DNA of 64,000 nt from Eutreptiella sp. 'Long Island Sound 2002'. Its lineage: Eukaryota; Euglenozoa; Euglenophyceae; Eutreptiales; Eutreptiaceae. Below are positions 42,926-54,615 of the stretch, piece after piece (position 1 is the stretch's first letter; each line of letters begins with the position of its first letter). The position numbers and the translations under genes are program-made. The stretch covers positions 164,173,311-164,237,310 of the forward strand of contig OZ038378.1 in assembly GCA_964036045.1 (NCBI GenBank). The letters are read 5' to 3'. Under the pieces are notes generated by a model, which saw only the letters and a list, made by a program, of their open reading frames with translations, was not told the DNA's origin and did no database searches.

Positions 42926-44823
42926 TTGTTGTTGTTGTTGTTGAGGGCACCCAGCACGTGCCGGCGGGAGAAATTGCCAGACACGCTCTCCCTGGGCAGG
43001 GCGCAAGGGAGCAGTCGGCCGGCGTCACGCTGGCCGGGCGTGTGCCGACGACGACCGAGGGGGGGGGGGGGGGGGTGGGGGCCGCCATGTCGGGGGGGGG
43101 GGGGGGTGCGCGCGCGAGGAGGAGGGAGGAGCCACCTGTGTGTGTTACCCTGGAGCCCTCCCCCACTGCGGGGGGGAGGGTGACCCGACCTGTGAGCGAC
43201 GGTGGCGGGATGGGGGGCAGGCTGGAGGGACCACCTGTTCGGGCACCTGCGGGGCCCCGCTTCCCCTTGCTCCCGGCCGCCGCTCCCCCGCGTCAGGGGA
43301 GGGGGCGTTCTGCCTGCGTGCCCCTGTACCGCACGTGCGCGGGCGCGGTGGGGCGCTGCCTGTGTCCTGTGGGGCCCGCACAGCACTGCTGGTGCGGCCC
43401 TGGTGTGCGGGGGTTCCTGTGGGGCCCGCACAGCACTGCTGGTGCGGCCCTGGTGTGCGGGGGTTCCTGTGGGGCCTGCACAGCACTGCTGGTGCGGCCC
43501 TGGTGTGCGGGGGTTCCTGTGGGGCCTGCACAGCACTGCTGGTGCGGCCCTGGCGTGTGGGGGTCCCTGTGGGGCCCGCACAGCACTGCTGGTGCGGCCC
43601 TGGTGTGCGGGGGTTCCTGTGGGGCCTGCACAGCACTGCTGGTGCGGCCCTGGCGTGTGGGGGTTCCTGTGGGGCCCGCACCGCTCTGCTGGTGCGGCCC
43701 TGGCGTGTGGGGGTTCCTGCGGGGCCCGCTCAGCACTGCTGGTGCGGCCCTGGCGTGTGGGGGTTCCCGTGGGGCCCGCACAGCACTGCTGGTGCGGCCC
43801 TGGCGTGTGGGGGTTCCTGTGGGGCCCGCACAGCACTGCTGGTGCGGCCCTGGCGTGTGGGGGTTCCTGTGGGGCCTACTCAGCACTGCTGGTGCGGCCC
43901 TGGCGTGTGGGGGTCCCTGTGGGGGCCTGCACAGCACTGCTGGTGCGGCCCTGGCGTGTGGGGGGGGTTGCAGGAGAGAGGGAGTATGCCTGGGACCCCC
44001 GCCGGCGGTGGGGGGCCCGTAGTTGTCTTGACGTCACGACGCGAGGTTGGTTCTCTCACTGCACCTGTGATGCGAAAAGGAAGGGAGGGGGGGGGGGGGG
44101 GGGGGGGGCGTGGGAGGGGCGTGTGCGCGCGTGAGGGGGAGGGGGTGAGGTGAGCTCAGCCGCAGAGCGTCACCGGGCGGCTGACCGGGGCAGAGGAGCG
44201 GTCGGGGCTGGCCAAAGTCGGCCGGGGAGCCCAGGGCGCCCGCGGTGTCGGGGGGGCGCGGTCAGCGGTGGGGCCCGCACCCCGCTCGGCGGGGACGAAT
44301 CCCGCCGAGCATCATCCACGGGGGCGAATCCTGGTGGAGGCGGGGGGGAGCGCCACGCCGTCCCCTCGCGGCCGAACCGGACCGGGACGGGCCCCGCCGG
44401 ATGGATACCGGGGGGGCGGGCGGGGCTGGGCACCGGGGCTCCGGGCCCCGGGTCCCTGGTGGTTGTGGACCGGCGCGGGGGAGACCGGGCGGGCCCATGG
44501 GCTGCGGCTGGTGAGGGGGGGGCGTGGAAGGGCTGGGCGGGCTCGAGGGCGAACCCCGAGGGGCCCTCGGGGGCTGGGCGAGGGCTCCCGAGGGCGGCCG
44601 TTCCTTGAAGGGGGGGGGGTTGCTCCCTGCCCGGGGGACGACGGGGGCCCCTCTTGAGCGAGGGGGGGGGAGGGCGTGTATCGCCCGGTGTAGGGCCATG
44701 TCGATTCATGGCCGCGCGGCATGGGACTATATCCCCAACCCTCCGCGCCGGAGTCCCTTTTTTCGGGGGGGCTGAGGGGGGGCGGGGGGGGCTGGCGGTT
44801 GTGGAGTGCACCCTCCCATGCGG
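42926..44823 (-). mobile_element. LINE-derived non-autonomous copy E2, 5' end lost in the gap
   Basis: The common 3' tail with (CAA)6 at 42,926-42,943, 50-bp minisatellite and 5' UTR are present up to CCCTCCCATGCGG, where the N gap begins. By comparison with E3 about 120 bp to the 5' end are missing. Confidence 0.75.
43366..43965. repeat. 50-bp minisatellite M4 (~12 units) in E2
   Basis: Nearly the same unit variants in the same order as M3. Confidence 0.95.
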
Positions 44824-45023
44824 NNNNNNNNNNNNNNNNNNNNNNNNNNNNNNNNNNNNNNNNNNNNNNNNNNNNNNNNNNNNNNNNNNNNNNNNNNNNN
44901 NNNNNNNNNNNNNNNNNNNNNNNNNNNNNNNNNNNNNNNNNNNNNNNNNNNNNNNNNNNNNNNNNNNNNNNNNNNNNNNNNNNNNNNNNNNNNNNNNNNN
45001 NNNNNNNNNNNNNNNNNNNNNNN
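44824..45023. other. Assembly gap of exactly 200 N
   Basis: A round-number gap, so its true length is unknown. By the order of the array it should hold the E2 5' end, a (TATGG)n tract and the E1 3' part. Confidence 0.95.
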
Positions 45024-46434
45024 GGGGCGGCGCCGGGGTGAGCCCTGACCAGCCCTAATCGCTGTGCCGTAGTGCGCTGGAGCGTTGGGGGGGCGCCAGA
45101 GCGCTTGGGGGGCGCCAGAGCGCATTTGCACATAGCGTTGGGGCAGTGCGGCGCCCATCCGCTCTCCTGGCGGACCGTACTGCCCGTATACAGCGTCAGA
45201 GGGCGGTGCGGGCCCGAACCGCACGTGCGGGCCGCGCCGCCCATGCCTGGAGGGGGTCGGGGTCCGGTGGGAGGTCTGGGGGGTCTGCGGGGTGTCGGGA
45301 GAGGGGGTTCGTGTCCTGTGAACAAGGCTGGGGCTGGGGCAGGGGCAGGGAGGGGGGGGAGGCAAAGGCCTCTCACGGCCATGACGCATGGTGCATGCAC
45401 ACGAGGAAGGAGGGGCAAGGCCTGGACCCCCGCCGCGTATGGGGGGTCCCTCTGTCAGCCACGCGTCTTCCCGTCGGCGGCTACGGCAGCACACCTCGGT
45501 GGCGTTGGCTACCTGTGAAAGGAGGTGGGGGGCGTGGAGGGGCGGCGGGCACGAGTGTGGCTGCGGGGGCATGGCGAGCGCGTGGGGGGGGGGGGGGGGG
45601 GCTGTGAGCGTGAGGGTGGGCGTGCGCGCGAGGGGGTGGGGGTGCGGTGAGCTCAGCCGCGAGCGCCACCGTGCGGCTGACCGGGGCAGAGGAGCGGCTG
45701 GGGCTGGCCAAAGTCGGCCGGGGAGCCCGGGGCGCTCGTGGTGCTGGGGGCCGCGGTCAGCGATGGGGCCCGCACCCTGCTCGGCGGGGACGAATCCCGC
45801 CGAGCATCATCCACGGGGGCGAATCCTGGTGGAGGCGGGGGGAGTGCCGCACCGTCCCCTCGCGGCCGAACCGGACCGGGACGGGCCCCGCCGGATGGAT
45901 ACCGGGGGGGCGGAAGGGGCTGGGCATCGGGGCTCCGGGGCCCGGGTCCTGGTAGTGCGTGGGCCGGCGCGGGGGAGACAGGGCGGGCCCTGGGGCTGCG
46001 GCTGGGGGGGGGGAGGGGCGGGAGGGCTGTGCTGGCTCGGGGCCGAATCCCGAGTGGCCTCCGGGGGCTGGGCGAGGGCCCCCGAGGGCGGCCGCTCCAT
46101 GGGGGGGGGGGGGGTGCTCCCTGCCCGGGGGACGACGGGGGCCCCTCTTGAGCGAGGGGGGGGGGGCGGGCGTGTATCGCCCGGTGTAGGGCCATGTCGA
46201 TTCATGGCCGCGCGGCATGGGACTATATCCCCAACCCTCCGCGCCGGAGTCCCTTTTTTGGGGGGGTTGAGGGGGGGGGGGGGGGGCTGGCGGTTGTTGT
46301 GTGCACCCACCCATGCGGGGGGGGGTCGCCGGTGGGAGCTCCGTCCGGCTTGGCCGAAAAAACCCGGTGGCGTCCCCTGGGCCCGTGGGCCCCTTCGAGG
46401 AAGAACCTCGGATTCGCCGGGGGGGACTCCGCTA
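45024..46434 (-). mobile_element. LINE copy E1, 5' UTR part only
   Basis: The most upstream copy on the minus strand. Its 5' end at 46,434 meets T9. The visible 1.4 kb is 5' UTR, including the autonomous-type segment with the hairpin (45,201-45,241) that E2-E4 and E6 lack. The rest lies in or beyond the gap. Confidence 0.75.
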
Positions 46435-46504
46435 TATGGTATGGTATGGTATGGTATGGTATGGTATGGTATGGTATGGTATGGTATGGTATGGTATGGT
46501 ATGG
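46435..46504. repeat. (TATGG)n satellite tract T9, 14 copies; right border of the array
   Basis: Perfect pentamers ending abruptly at TCTCGTATGGGTACC, after which composition returns to normal. Unlike the left border there is no degenerate edge. Confidence 0.97.
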
Positions 46505-47399
46505 TCTCGTATGGGTACCACGTCTCTCTGCAAGCCTGGTTGGGAATCCTCAGGGACTCGCCTCAAGGGATGCTAGATTTGAGTTGTTTCGCCCATTTCC
46601 TGCTGTCTGACAGGAGTATGCTGATAGAAGATGCAGCATTTTAAGCAGCCTCCAAGATAAGACGGCCAAGTTGAGCGCTTCCATCAGCAAAGATCTGTCT
46701 GCCGTTGCAACGTGTGGCCAGTTTGTGCAATCTTCTTCCCACCTACAGGTCGAAGAGGCACATCCACACCCACAAAAACTACCAGGTTCATTCATCGGAG
46801 ACTAGGGAGTTTCGTAGGTTAGCAAGAAAACTGCCAAGCTCAAGGGGCGATACTCGATTGCAGGCATGTGCTTCTCACTCAGAGAGGCACAGTATGCATG
46901 CTGCCGTGTCTCTGTCCAGGTTGTAGAGGTCTTAGTGATGATGCATCCTGGAGCTTGTCACCACAGTGTCACCTAGTGCCATTCAAGCACTAGGCCCCTT
47001 GAGCAGTCCTATAAAATAATGCCTATAACAATTGTGGCATGGTCTGGCCCGTTTCTCTGTTGCCCGCGGTCTGTTTTTCTTGAGGATTTAAGTTCCTTTT
47101 TTCATGAAACATGTCCTCCATTAAGACGCGTTGATGGCGGCGAAGCATTGAGCGAATCCATTTTAGGTATACAATGGAGAGTATCCCATTCCTTTTTCTC
47201 TGACCAACCAAAGGTCACCAAAAGGGCCCCAACCCTTCAGGAAATCTGGTGGACCATCTTGTGTTCCTTGAGCGTTCCGGTGATGAAGCATCATCATCTC
47301 AGTGCAGCACCTGTCAAGCAGGTGTTTGCTGCCTCACAGTCTTCCTGCGATGGTCTGTTGGCTGTCCACTGGGGCCTGCACAATCCTCCACTTGGGATT
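46505..47399. other. No gene recognised
   Basis: Ordinary-composition DNA. A 152-codon + frame (47,019-47,477) overlaps the better minus-strand exon candidate and has no recognised domain. Confidence 0.35.
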
Positions 47400-47589
47400 T
47401 CAGGAATGGTGTTCGGAATCGATCTTGCCAGGATTTGCTATCAAGGCGCTTGCAAACATTTCGCGGAAAGCCAATAGAGATTCGAGCTTGAGGAGTTCCA
47501 CGGCCATCAATAGGCGGTGGTGTCCGGCCTTGAGCACCAGCTCGCTGGGATGCCACAGGTCTGTGTCATTAGGGCAGTCCGCCCATGTG
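47400..47589 (-). CDS. Probable terminal exon of a minus-strand gene
   Basis: After an acceptor-like CCGTTTTGCAAG (minus strand), a frame of about 62 codons runs to TGA at 47,402-47,400. It contains a strongly helix-like segment (HRLLMAVELLKLESLLAFR) and ordinary codon use, unlike the opposite strand. No family is recognised. Upstream exons would lie at higher coordinates but could not be traced with confidence. Confidence 0.35.
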
Positions 47590-48227
47590 CTTGCAAAACG
47601 GATATGAGCATTGCATATCCAAATATATTATCAGCCAGAATGTTTACGAAACCAATCTTGTATTGTTGTACAGATCTGACTTGCTGACAGGTGAGAGCGT
47701 GTGCAGCATCGCAGGCGATCAACTGCTCGGGGTATTTCCAGCAGCGGTGTTGCCACGCAGGTTTATGGTATTTGTGGTGATGGAAGCAACCTAGGGCAAG
47801 CGAGGGCTCCTTGAGGTTTTGTTCTCAACCATACCTTCCAGTAATTTGCCACGCGGACCTGCAGCAGCAGGGTTTGGCAGGCTCTCCCAATTTATGGTGC
47901 CAGATGGTTGCACGCAGGTGTTGCAGGCATTCAGACATGGTGCGCGGCATTTCCACGGAGCCTCCTCATTTTGCGATTTCGACAAGAGGTTTGGGAGCTG
48001 TTCAGCTGGCAGTGGTTCCAAAGCCTGTTGCTTGCCAGCTTGTTAGGATCATCTCATCCCAACCCAACCGTTGGAGTTGATGAAAGCAGCCAGAAGTAAC
48101 AAGGGAGGCCAGATCTGCTCTCTTCATCATTTGCAGATCTGGTACAGCTTTCATCCCTTCTCAAGTCCTCCAATTCCACACAATGCCGACCAGTTTGCCA
48201 TCTATGGTCCAAGTAGATCTTCCTCCA

Positions 48228-48268
48228 TCCACTCATCCACTCATCCACTCATCCTTTCATCCACTCAT
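48228..48268. repeat. CATCCACT microsatellite
   Basis: About five imperfect 8-bp units. Confidence 0.7.
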
Positions 48269-49391
48269 AGTGATATTGTCCACGGTGTTTGCACTGAGAC
48301 AGTAGTGCACATTTTTTGGGAGTCTTGCATGACAGTTGAGTGAGGCAGGCCGCTGAATACTGTGGGTCTATTTTCAATGTCATTCCGGATTCTGTGGCAG
48401 CACTGCTGCCTCCGAGGGGGCCAGCACCCCGCTTTGTCATGTGTTTCTTGCAACCATTGATGTCCAGGGGGTTTCTGCGAGAAATCAGTTTGCAATTGTT
48501 ATAGGTTTCTCTCCCACTTTTTTTGGTGAGAACCTGGATGTTGTACAGTTGCATGTGCTGCATCTGCATTGCATGCGTGGTACATGGCCAAGCTGCTGAT
48601 GGCATTCTATTGGCTTTGTTCGACGATTTTGGGAGACATTCCTGTGGTCTAATTCTTTTTTCTCATGCTCTTTCCTGTGCCTCGTTTGAACATGTATTGC
48701 CGTTTATTTAGGCAGTTGGTTCTGTGGCCGCGCAGATGGGGGGGCGAGGGGGTGGTCCAGAATTGTGTTGTTAGACCACCGGCTACAGGGTTTTGGGTGG
48801 TTTTCTGTTGTGTGGGGACTTATGGCCTCGTGCTGAACACCTCTGCCCCCCCCCCCCCCCCAGCCACCACCACCATTGGAACAACTCGCCATTCCGCGAT
48901 AATAAGAATTCTCTCTTCACGACGCCCATGTTTCCAGCCGCCTGTGAGGGAGCCTCACCACGCAGGGCAATCTTTGAGGCAGGAACGCTCCAAGCCAATG
49001 CTATCCAAGGGGCCGTCCAACTTCTCCCCTGAGAGTGGGCCCCATACAGCATGGATTATGAAGCCATTTGACTCTTTCTCACTTAGGGGACATGGTGCGA
49101 CAGGGACCATGTTTACACAGTGACTGTTGATATTGATATCGGTGCGCAATCAGAACAATGTACTGAGAGAGGACAGGTATGGCCATCATGTACAAGGCAG
49201 GGGTTCTTTAATTTTGAGGAGGGGGCATGATGGTGGTCTGTATTTCATGGGCAAATAAAATGGTATTCTAACGCGCTTTTCAACAGGCGTATACTGATAT
49301 GAAGATGGGTGGTATAGGACAAGGATTGAGCAATTATGTGCTCACCTTTGGCATCGGTACATTTTGTTCCCGGCATCTCTTAGAGGATGCG

Positions 49392-49545
49392 TGGCCGGAA
49401 GGCATACCCTGATGGTTGTGCATACCTCTACTGGGAATTAGGGGACTGTTTTGTGAAACACCCCAGACAGACCAGCAAGTGAAACCATTGCGGACTGGCC
49501 ATGATTCCGCTCCCCGATCGGGGCCGAACTCAGGACTGGCGGATT
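49392..49545. repeat. Dispersed repeat R1, copy 1
   Basis: Shares GGCATACCCTGATGGT, CATGATTCCGCTCCCC and TCGGGGCCG, in order and spacing, with 56,123-56,283; diverged by many substitutions. Confidence 0.6.
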
Positions 49546-51795
49546 ATTTGCTCATCTCTGGCATTGGGGTTTGTTTGATGAGGCACTTCCAGTGTGGTGG
49601 TGCAAATGGTTGCACCAAAGTCTGTGCACACAGCCTTTTACTCTCAGGCCTGGGTGATTGCTTTCGTGCTGTGCAGTGTGCAATGTGTTGTACCTTTGGT
49701 ACAAATGTATTGAATTTTCATTCTAGAGCATGGCATGGTCTGCTGTCTTGTCTTGAATGGATGGTTGCATCCTGCACGTTCGTAGAGAGAGCCTTGCCAA
49801 TTTCCTATGTGCTTTGGACCTTCTATGAAATGATCCGCATGAATTGTGACGTGCAAGACCATTCCTGGCTATCATTGTGTCGCTGGTTAGCATGCCCCAA
49901 CAAGTGCTTCCCGTGCCTCTCAGAAGCGGAGGGATGCTCCACGAAATGGGGGCTTTGTGGCCATGCATCCACAAGTTTTCTGGATCAACAGCCGTTCTGC
50001 AGGTGGAATGCTTGTCAGTGGCAATGGAATGCCCACCCCCAGGGCTCTTCTGGTCGCCACCCTGCTCTTCACGATTGCCGTGTGCCAGAAAAGTCGGGCG
50101 TGTATGGCCATCCACGGCCTTGAAGAGGGCGCGATTTATGCCAAAGCATAGCAACCGTTGTCCCTGTTCTGATGCAAACTAAACCAGACCATTTGTACAT
50201 TTGCAGCTGCAGATACCCGTTGCGGTGCTTCCCCCATTCCTGAAATCGCGCGTCTGGGGTCCCCTCCAGGCCCTCTGGGGGTCCTTCAGGTCCGGTCCAT
50301 GGAGCAGTTTGTGGGGCATGGTGCGGTGTGGTGCAGTCCTGGACGCCGGGTGATGCAGATCCCCTCAAGGCGCAACGGGCGGCACAGCCAGACACCCATA
50401 CTATCCGTCTGGTGGCCTCTTTTGGGTGCCTGGCAGATTGCTCTTGGGTGTTTCTTTTATGATTTCAGCTCGTGGGTTATGACTGCAGCCGGTGGTGCTG
50501 TCATATATATGGTTTGTAGTATAACGTCTGAAAGAATTGACAGGAATTTGTGACATTTTTTTAGGAAGCTCCCAGTTCTTAAGTGCTAAGAATGAGGACA
50601 TTGCCAGGGTGACACCGAGTTCGCTTACCGAGTTCGCTTCTCATTGTGCGTCTCATTGTTTGTTGAATCCACATGGCCAGTGGGGTGTTTGAGGTTCTGC
50701 AGTTACTTGCCCATCATGGTTGGACACGTCTTCTTCAACCTTTTGCGCATGATCAGGGATTTTCCGTTTTAATCCAAATCATGAAATATGGTCCTCAGTT
50801 TCCTTTCTGGGCAAATCCTCGTAGCGATCCAGTAATATCTGTGTGGGTTCGTCGCCTGGACGCGGTGAATGGATGCATCCACCTCGCCGTGTCTGTTTCT
50901 CCCTCTTGGTGTGACGTTGTAGGATATCCAGGTGTTGCCTGGACGCCATGTGCACCCTCCCCATTTTCTTTTGGCAGCCATTGCTGCTGGTCTTCCCCAA
51001 GACTTCTTCCTGTTGACTGAGTTCAAGGACTGCATTCAAGGATTCACTGGACAACTGTGTGCACACAGGCATGGTGCGGGAAACATTCCATTTGAAGAAA
51101 GGATGTCTGTGTTTGCTACCGTGTAGCGCTGTGCTGCACCCATTGTGGCTGGAAATTTCAGCGGTCCCGCAGCGTAAGGTGGATGATGACTGATTCACAG
51201 TTCATGGGGGAGAATGTGTCGTAAATCAATGTGTGCATGTGGGTTCTAACACGTTCGACGTATTTCTGTGGCATCTCCTCAGTCTTTGTGTAAACCCAAC
51301 GGTTCTGATACGATTCGCTGCATCTTTTTGCTGACCGCCAGGTGCGGAGGATTGGCACGAAACTACATTTGTGCGTGCGTAGGAATCATGTAGTGCCGGC
51401 CTCTATGAACCGCCTTTGACATGCCGGCATATGTTGTGTCTGTCCCTACGAGTTCTCTCCGCTGACAAAGAGAAGCTATCCATCCCTAACACGGCTAGAC
51501 GCACATAGCCACTTCAGCTGCCAGCCTTGGTGCCAGAGGACCGCCTGCAAGACGCATGCGCATGCGTGGGCCCCACGGCATGCCCATGGCGGTGCTCCAG
51601 TAATATCGCATGGTGGATTGCTCTCGCTCACAGGACCCTCCAATGCAGCGTTTCGGCAGCAGTCAAAGTGGATTTTTGTCTGGACCTGCTGTATATGGGG
51701 TACGTTACAGGGGCCACACAGGCAACACTGCTGACATAGAGTCTGCAAAGCTCTTCCTCGGAGCTTTTTGTATCGTATCGCTGGTTTGTATACAG

Positions 51796-51869
51796 GCCTG
51801 GACCGAAAAAGAAAGTTTGTACTGTGCTTCCATCCACATGGTTCAACGTCACAGTGTGGTACAGGGTTT
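51796..51869 (+). CDS. Possible exon with an HPHG acyltransferase-like motif
   Basis: Between an acceptor-like TTTGTATACAG and a donor-like GTGGGT, one frame reads LDRKRKFVLCFHPHGSTSQ. HPHG preceded by hydrophobic residues is the active-site motif of DGAT2/MGAT-type diacylglycerol acyltransferases. No other DGAT2 motif was found in neighbouring frames, so this is one short match only. Confidence 0.2.
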
Positions 51870-54192
51870 GTGGGTTTGCATTCTTTCAGAGCTCTCGCTG
51901 TTTTCTGTGCACAAATTCGGCCGGTCCCAAATCGGGCACTCCCCTGGTGGCGCCCACATGCAGCATTGCGAGCCCCAGCTCCAGCAGGCCATGGAAGAGC
52001 AGCTTCGTCTCGAGTCCATATGACAGCACTGCAACAGGCAGAGGAAGAGAAGAAGATATTGAAGATATCGGTTGCAGCGGAAGCACCAAGGTGGCAAGCC
52101 GGCACGGGCACTAACGGGTATGAAGAGCGTAGGGGTCCAGTTGCGGCATTCTGCTCGTGCTTCCAGCGTCGAACTGTGCAGACCCTCCTGCACACGTTGC
52201 TTTTCGCATGGATTGGGACTTGCACATGTGAGCAAATTGCTGTCGGCACCCCTCTGCGGAGCTGCACAGAGAGTGTGCTTCTATCCCTGTAAATACCCAG
52301 CAACTGGCCCCTTTCCCGCCCTGCCCTTGTCTTTCCCCTGCCCTGGTCCTTCCCCTTTGGTTTTGATGAGGATTGGTGCACGTGGACAAGTAGTGCCTCT
52401 AGAGCTTATCCTTGCTGTTCCCATGTATTGCGTATGGGTGAGGATTACCAAACGACCATGCAACAGGGACCTCCCTGTGAACAAAACAGCCGGATCATGA
52501 GACACTGTGATACTGTTGCGGCATGGATCCCAGCTTGAGGGGCTGCGGGGAGTCATGGAAAACCTCGTGATATGGCCAAACAACCATCAGCACGCTATGG
52601 ATTTGATTTGATGCCATGTCCACTTTTCCTCTTGCATGTGTGTCAATCACACCCTCTACTGGTCAACTGGTTTTGGGATCAAGTTGGCAATCTGCATCTG
52701 GTTTGCCAGGCACCACACATGCACGCATGCATTTTGCAAGTTGCCAAGCAGTGTAGAGGTTGGTTGTGGATACTGGTGTTGTGTGGGCCATGAGTGCAAG
52801 TTCAGTGCATCAGTGGACCCCGTGGTCAGGCATGCAATTCTATTTGATGCCAACTTGCGGCTTTGCCCCACTGCAGTTCCCATGGCACAGGTGGAACGTG
52901 CGCAAGAGTTCAGCTCTGCAGCACTGGATGAGCAAGGGAGTAAGTCCCTGTGATTTTCTGGACAAGCTGTGGACTCGTAGTGCCATGTTTTTTTGTGCCC
53001 GCACCAGTGCCGAAGATGGTGTCAATGTCAGTGGCCTTGCCCAATGTAGGCGACCTGCGAAGTTGTCCTTTCAGAGTGTGTGCCTCGTGTACCCCCACCT
53101 TGTCTTCTTGCATCAGCTGATGGAGCCCGCGGTGACGGACAACAGCTGTAGCAGGAAGGGGGGGTTCTGGGGTCATCATGGGGGGGTCTGTCCGAGAGGA
53201 CTGGGCCCTGGCAGCAGCCAGACCGATCAGCGCGCACTTGAACAGAGCTGCTGGCAACAGTTCACAGCAGAACGGCAGGAGGCAGATGTACCTTCTTTCG
53301 GAGTTGCAGGGCTACCTGATGACATGGAGCTGGTGGTGCCAGTCTGGCCACCGGGCACAAAGGGCGCGCCTCCTTTGCTGACCCACAAATGCCTTTTGCA
53401 TGTGAAAGACCACAGGCCTCCGAAGACAGGGGCAGGGACACAACTGTGTTTCCGAACATTTCCGTATAAAAAAAAGCTGCTTGCCATGGTCTGTGGTTTT
53501 CAGTTTATATTTGATGGTGGTGCACACTGTTTCAGCGTCCCCCACAACGCCTGCATTGGTATGCCTCTCAGATATGGTCTGTACACATGTGTGGGGCCAG
53601 CCCAATTTTCTGATTCATGGCATTTTCCTGCAGTCCCCCCCTCCCCCCTAACCTGTTTATCATCCATAAAAGCATAGTTCCAAGCAGACAGCCAAGTGTG
53701 GTGCTGCCTTTGTCCACCCCCATCCCATGACCATGGTGACCCTTCGCCAGGGGAGGGGGGCTGGGCACCTTGGTGAGCACTGCAATCAGGAGTAGCAGGA
53801 GCAGCAGGCTCAGGCAATCAGGAGCTATTGTGTCGTTATCTACAGGTATACGCCACTGATGTCCATAGTCGCATCATGCAGTGAGCTGGCATGAGCCCCT
53901 GGAGGAAGGGTTCTGTACCACCATCACCTGAACCTCCACTGTGCCCCTAGCCCCTTAGAACATTTACAGGAGTCTGAGCTGTGGAAGCAGTGTTACCAAC
54001 CCCATGCTGGTTGATGACGTCTTACGAAATTGAGCCTTTTCTCTTTGCATCACACACCGTTGTTTTTTCCCCCCCCAGCTTTTAGTCTTTCTCTTGTTCC
54101 AACGGCACACTCGGATGCATGCAGGTGCGGGAGTCTGGCTGCATTTCCTGCTGGTCCGCAGCTTATGTTTACTGAGTGTTATGTCTACTATC
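51870..54192. other. Unassigned region
   Basis: A 301-codon minus frame and a 305-codon + frame occur here but have random-like composition (many Cys, Trp and Gly without pattern), and they cross splice-like sites such as CCCCACTGCAG and GGAGTAAGT near 52,880-52,945. No product is proposed. Confidence 0.3.
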
Positions 54193-54300
54193 ACATCGCT
54201 TCGTGGGACCATTGTAGCGTGGGATGGCTCTGATCCGTGATTCTGAGAATTTTCTCAAGTACATTTTGGTAAGAGGGCTCAAGGGCTTGCTCGGGCCTGG
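54193..54300. repeat. Dispersed repeat R2, copy 1
   Basis: Shares GTGGGACNAT(C/T)GTAGC, GGCTCTGATCC and TTGATTC/GTGATTC blocks with 54,519-54,615 and 56,683-56,790. Confidence 0.55.
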
Positions 54301-54518
54301 ATCCTGCAGAAAAATCCCATGGACAGGATGCGAGCAAGGTACACATTGCTCTCCATGCTTCTGTTTCAGTGCAGATTGGAATTTCTTTGGCTGGCACACA
54401 TGTTCCCGCCCCATCTGACCTACGCTGGGGTAAAGTTCCAGGACTCAGATGGTCTGCATTCATAAGCGATTTCCCATTAGCTTCCACAAAAAGGGGAGGA
54501 GGAAACGTGACTGCTATT

Positions 54519-54615
54519 ACATTGCTTTGTGGGACAATCGTAGCATTGGGCAGCTCTGATCCTTGATTCCAAGAGATTTCTGGTGCCTTTTGGTGCGAGG
54601 GCTTCGCCAGCTTGC
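54519..54615. repeat. Dispersed repeat R2, copy 2
   Basis: Closest to copy 3: GTGGGACAATC, CAGCTCTGATC, AGAGATTTCT and CTTTGCCAGCTTGCCATGG-like ends are shared. Confidence 0.6.

Larger units (their letters stand above)
47590..51795. other. Unassigned region; possible introns and intergenic DNA
   Basis: Many short frames on both strands and occasional donor/acceptor-like sites, but no domain or consistent exon chain. It contains an 8-bp CATCCACT-type microsatellite near 48,228-48,268 and a copy of a dispersed repeat at 49,392-49,545. Confidence 0.35.

Noticed and set aside
13724-46504. (TATGG)n as telomere repeat of a chromosome end
   Set aside because: It resembles a short G-rich telomeric repeat, but both sides of the array continue into ordinary DNA, so it is interstitial here.
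13664-46504. LTR retrotransposons or satellite rDNA as explanation for the repeated units
   Set aside because: No long terminal repeats or rRNA-like blocks; the repeats share LINE-type 5' and 3' ends, and one copy is 5'-truncated.
51476-53677. 301-codon minus and 305-codon + frames
   Set aside because: Random-like residue mix, no start context, and crossed by splice-like sites; no domain recognised.
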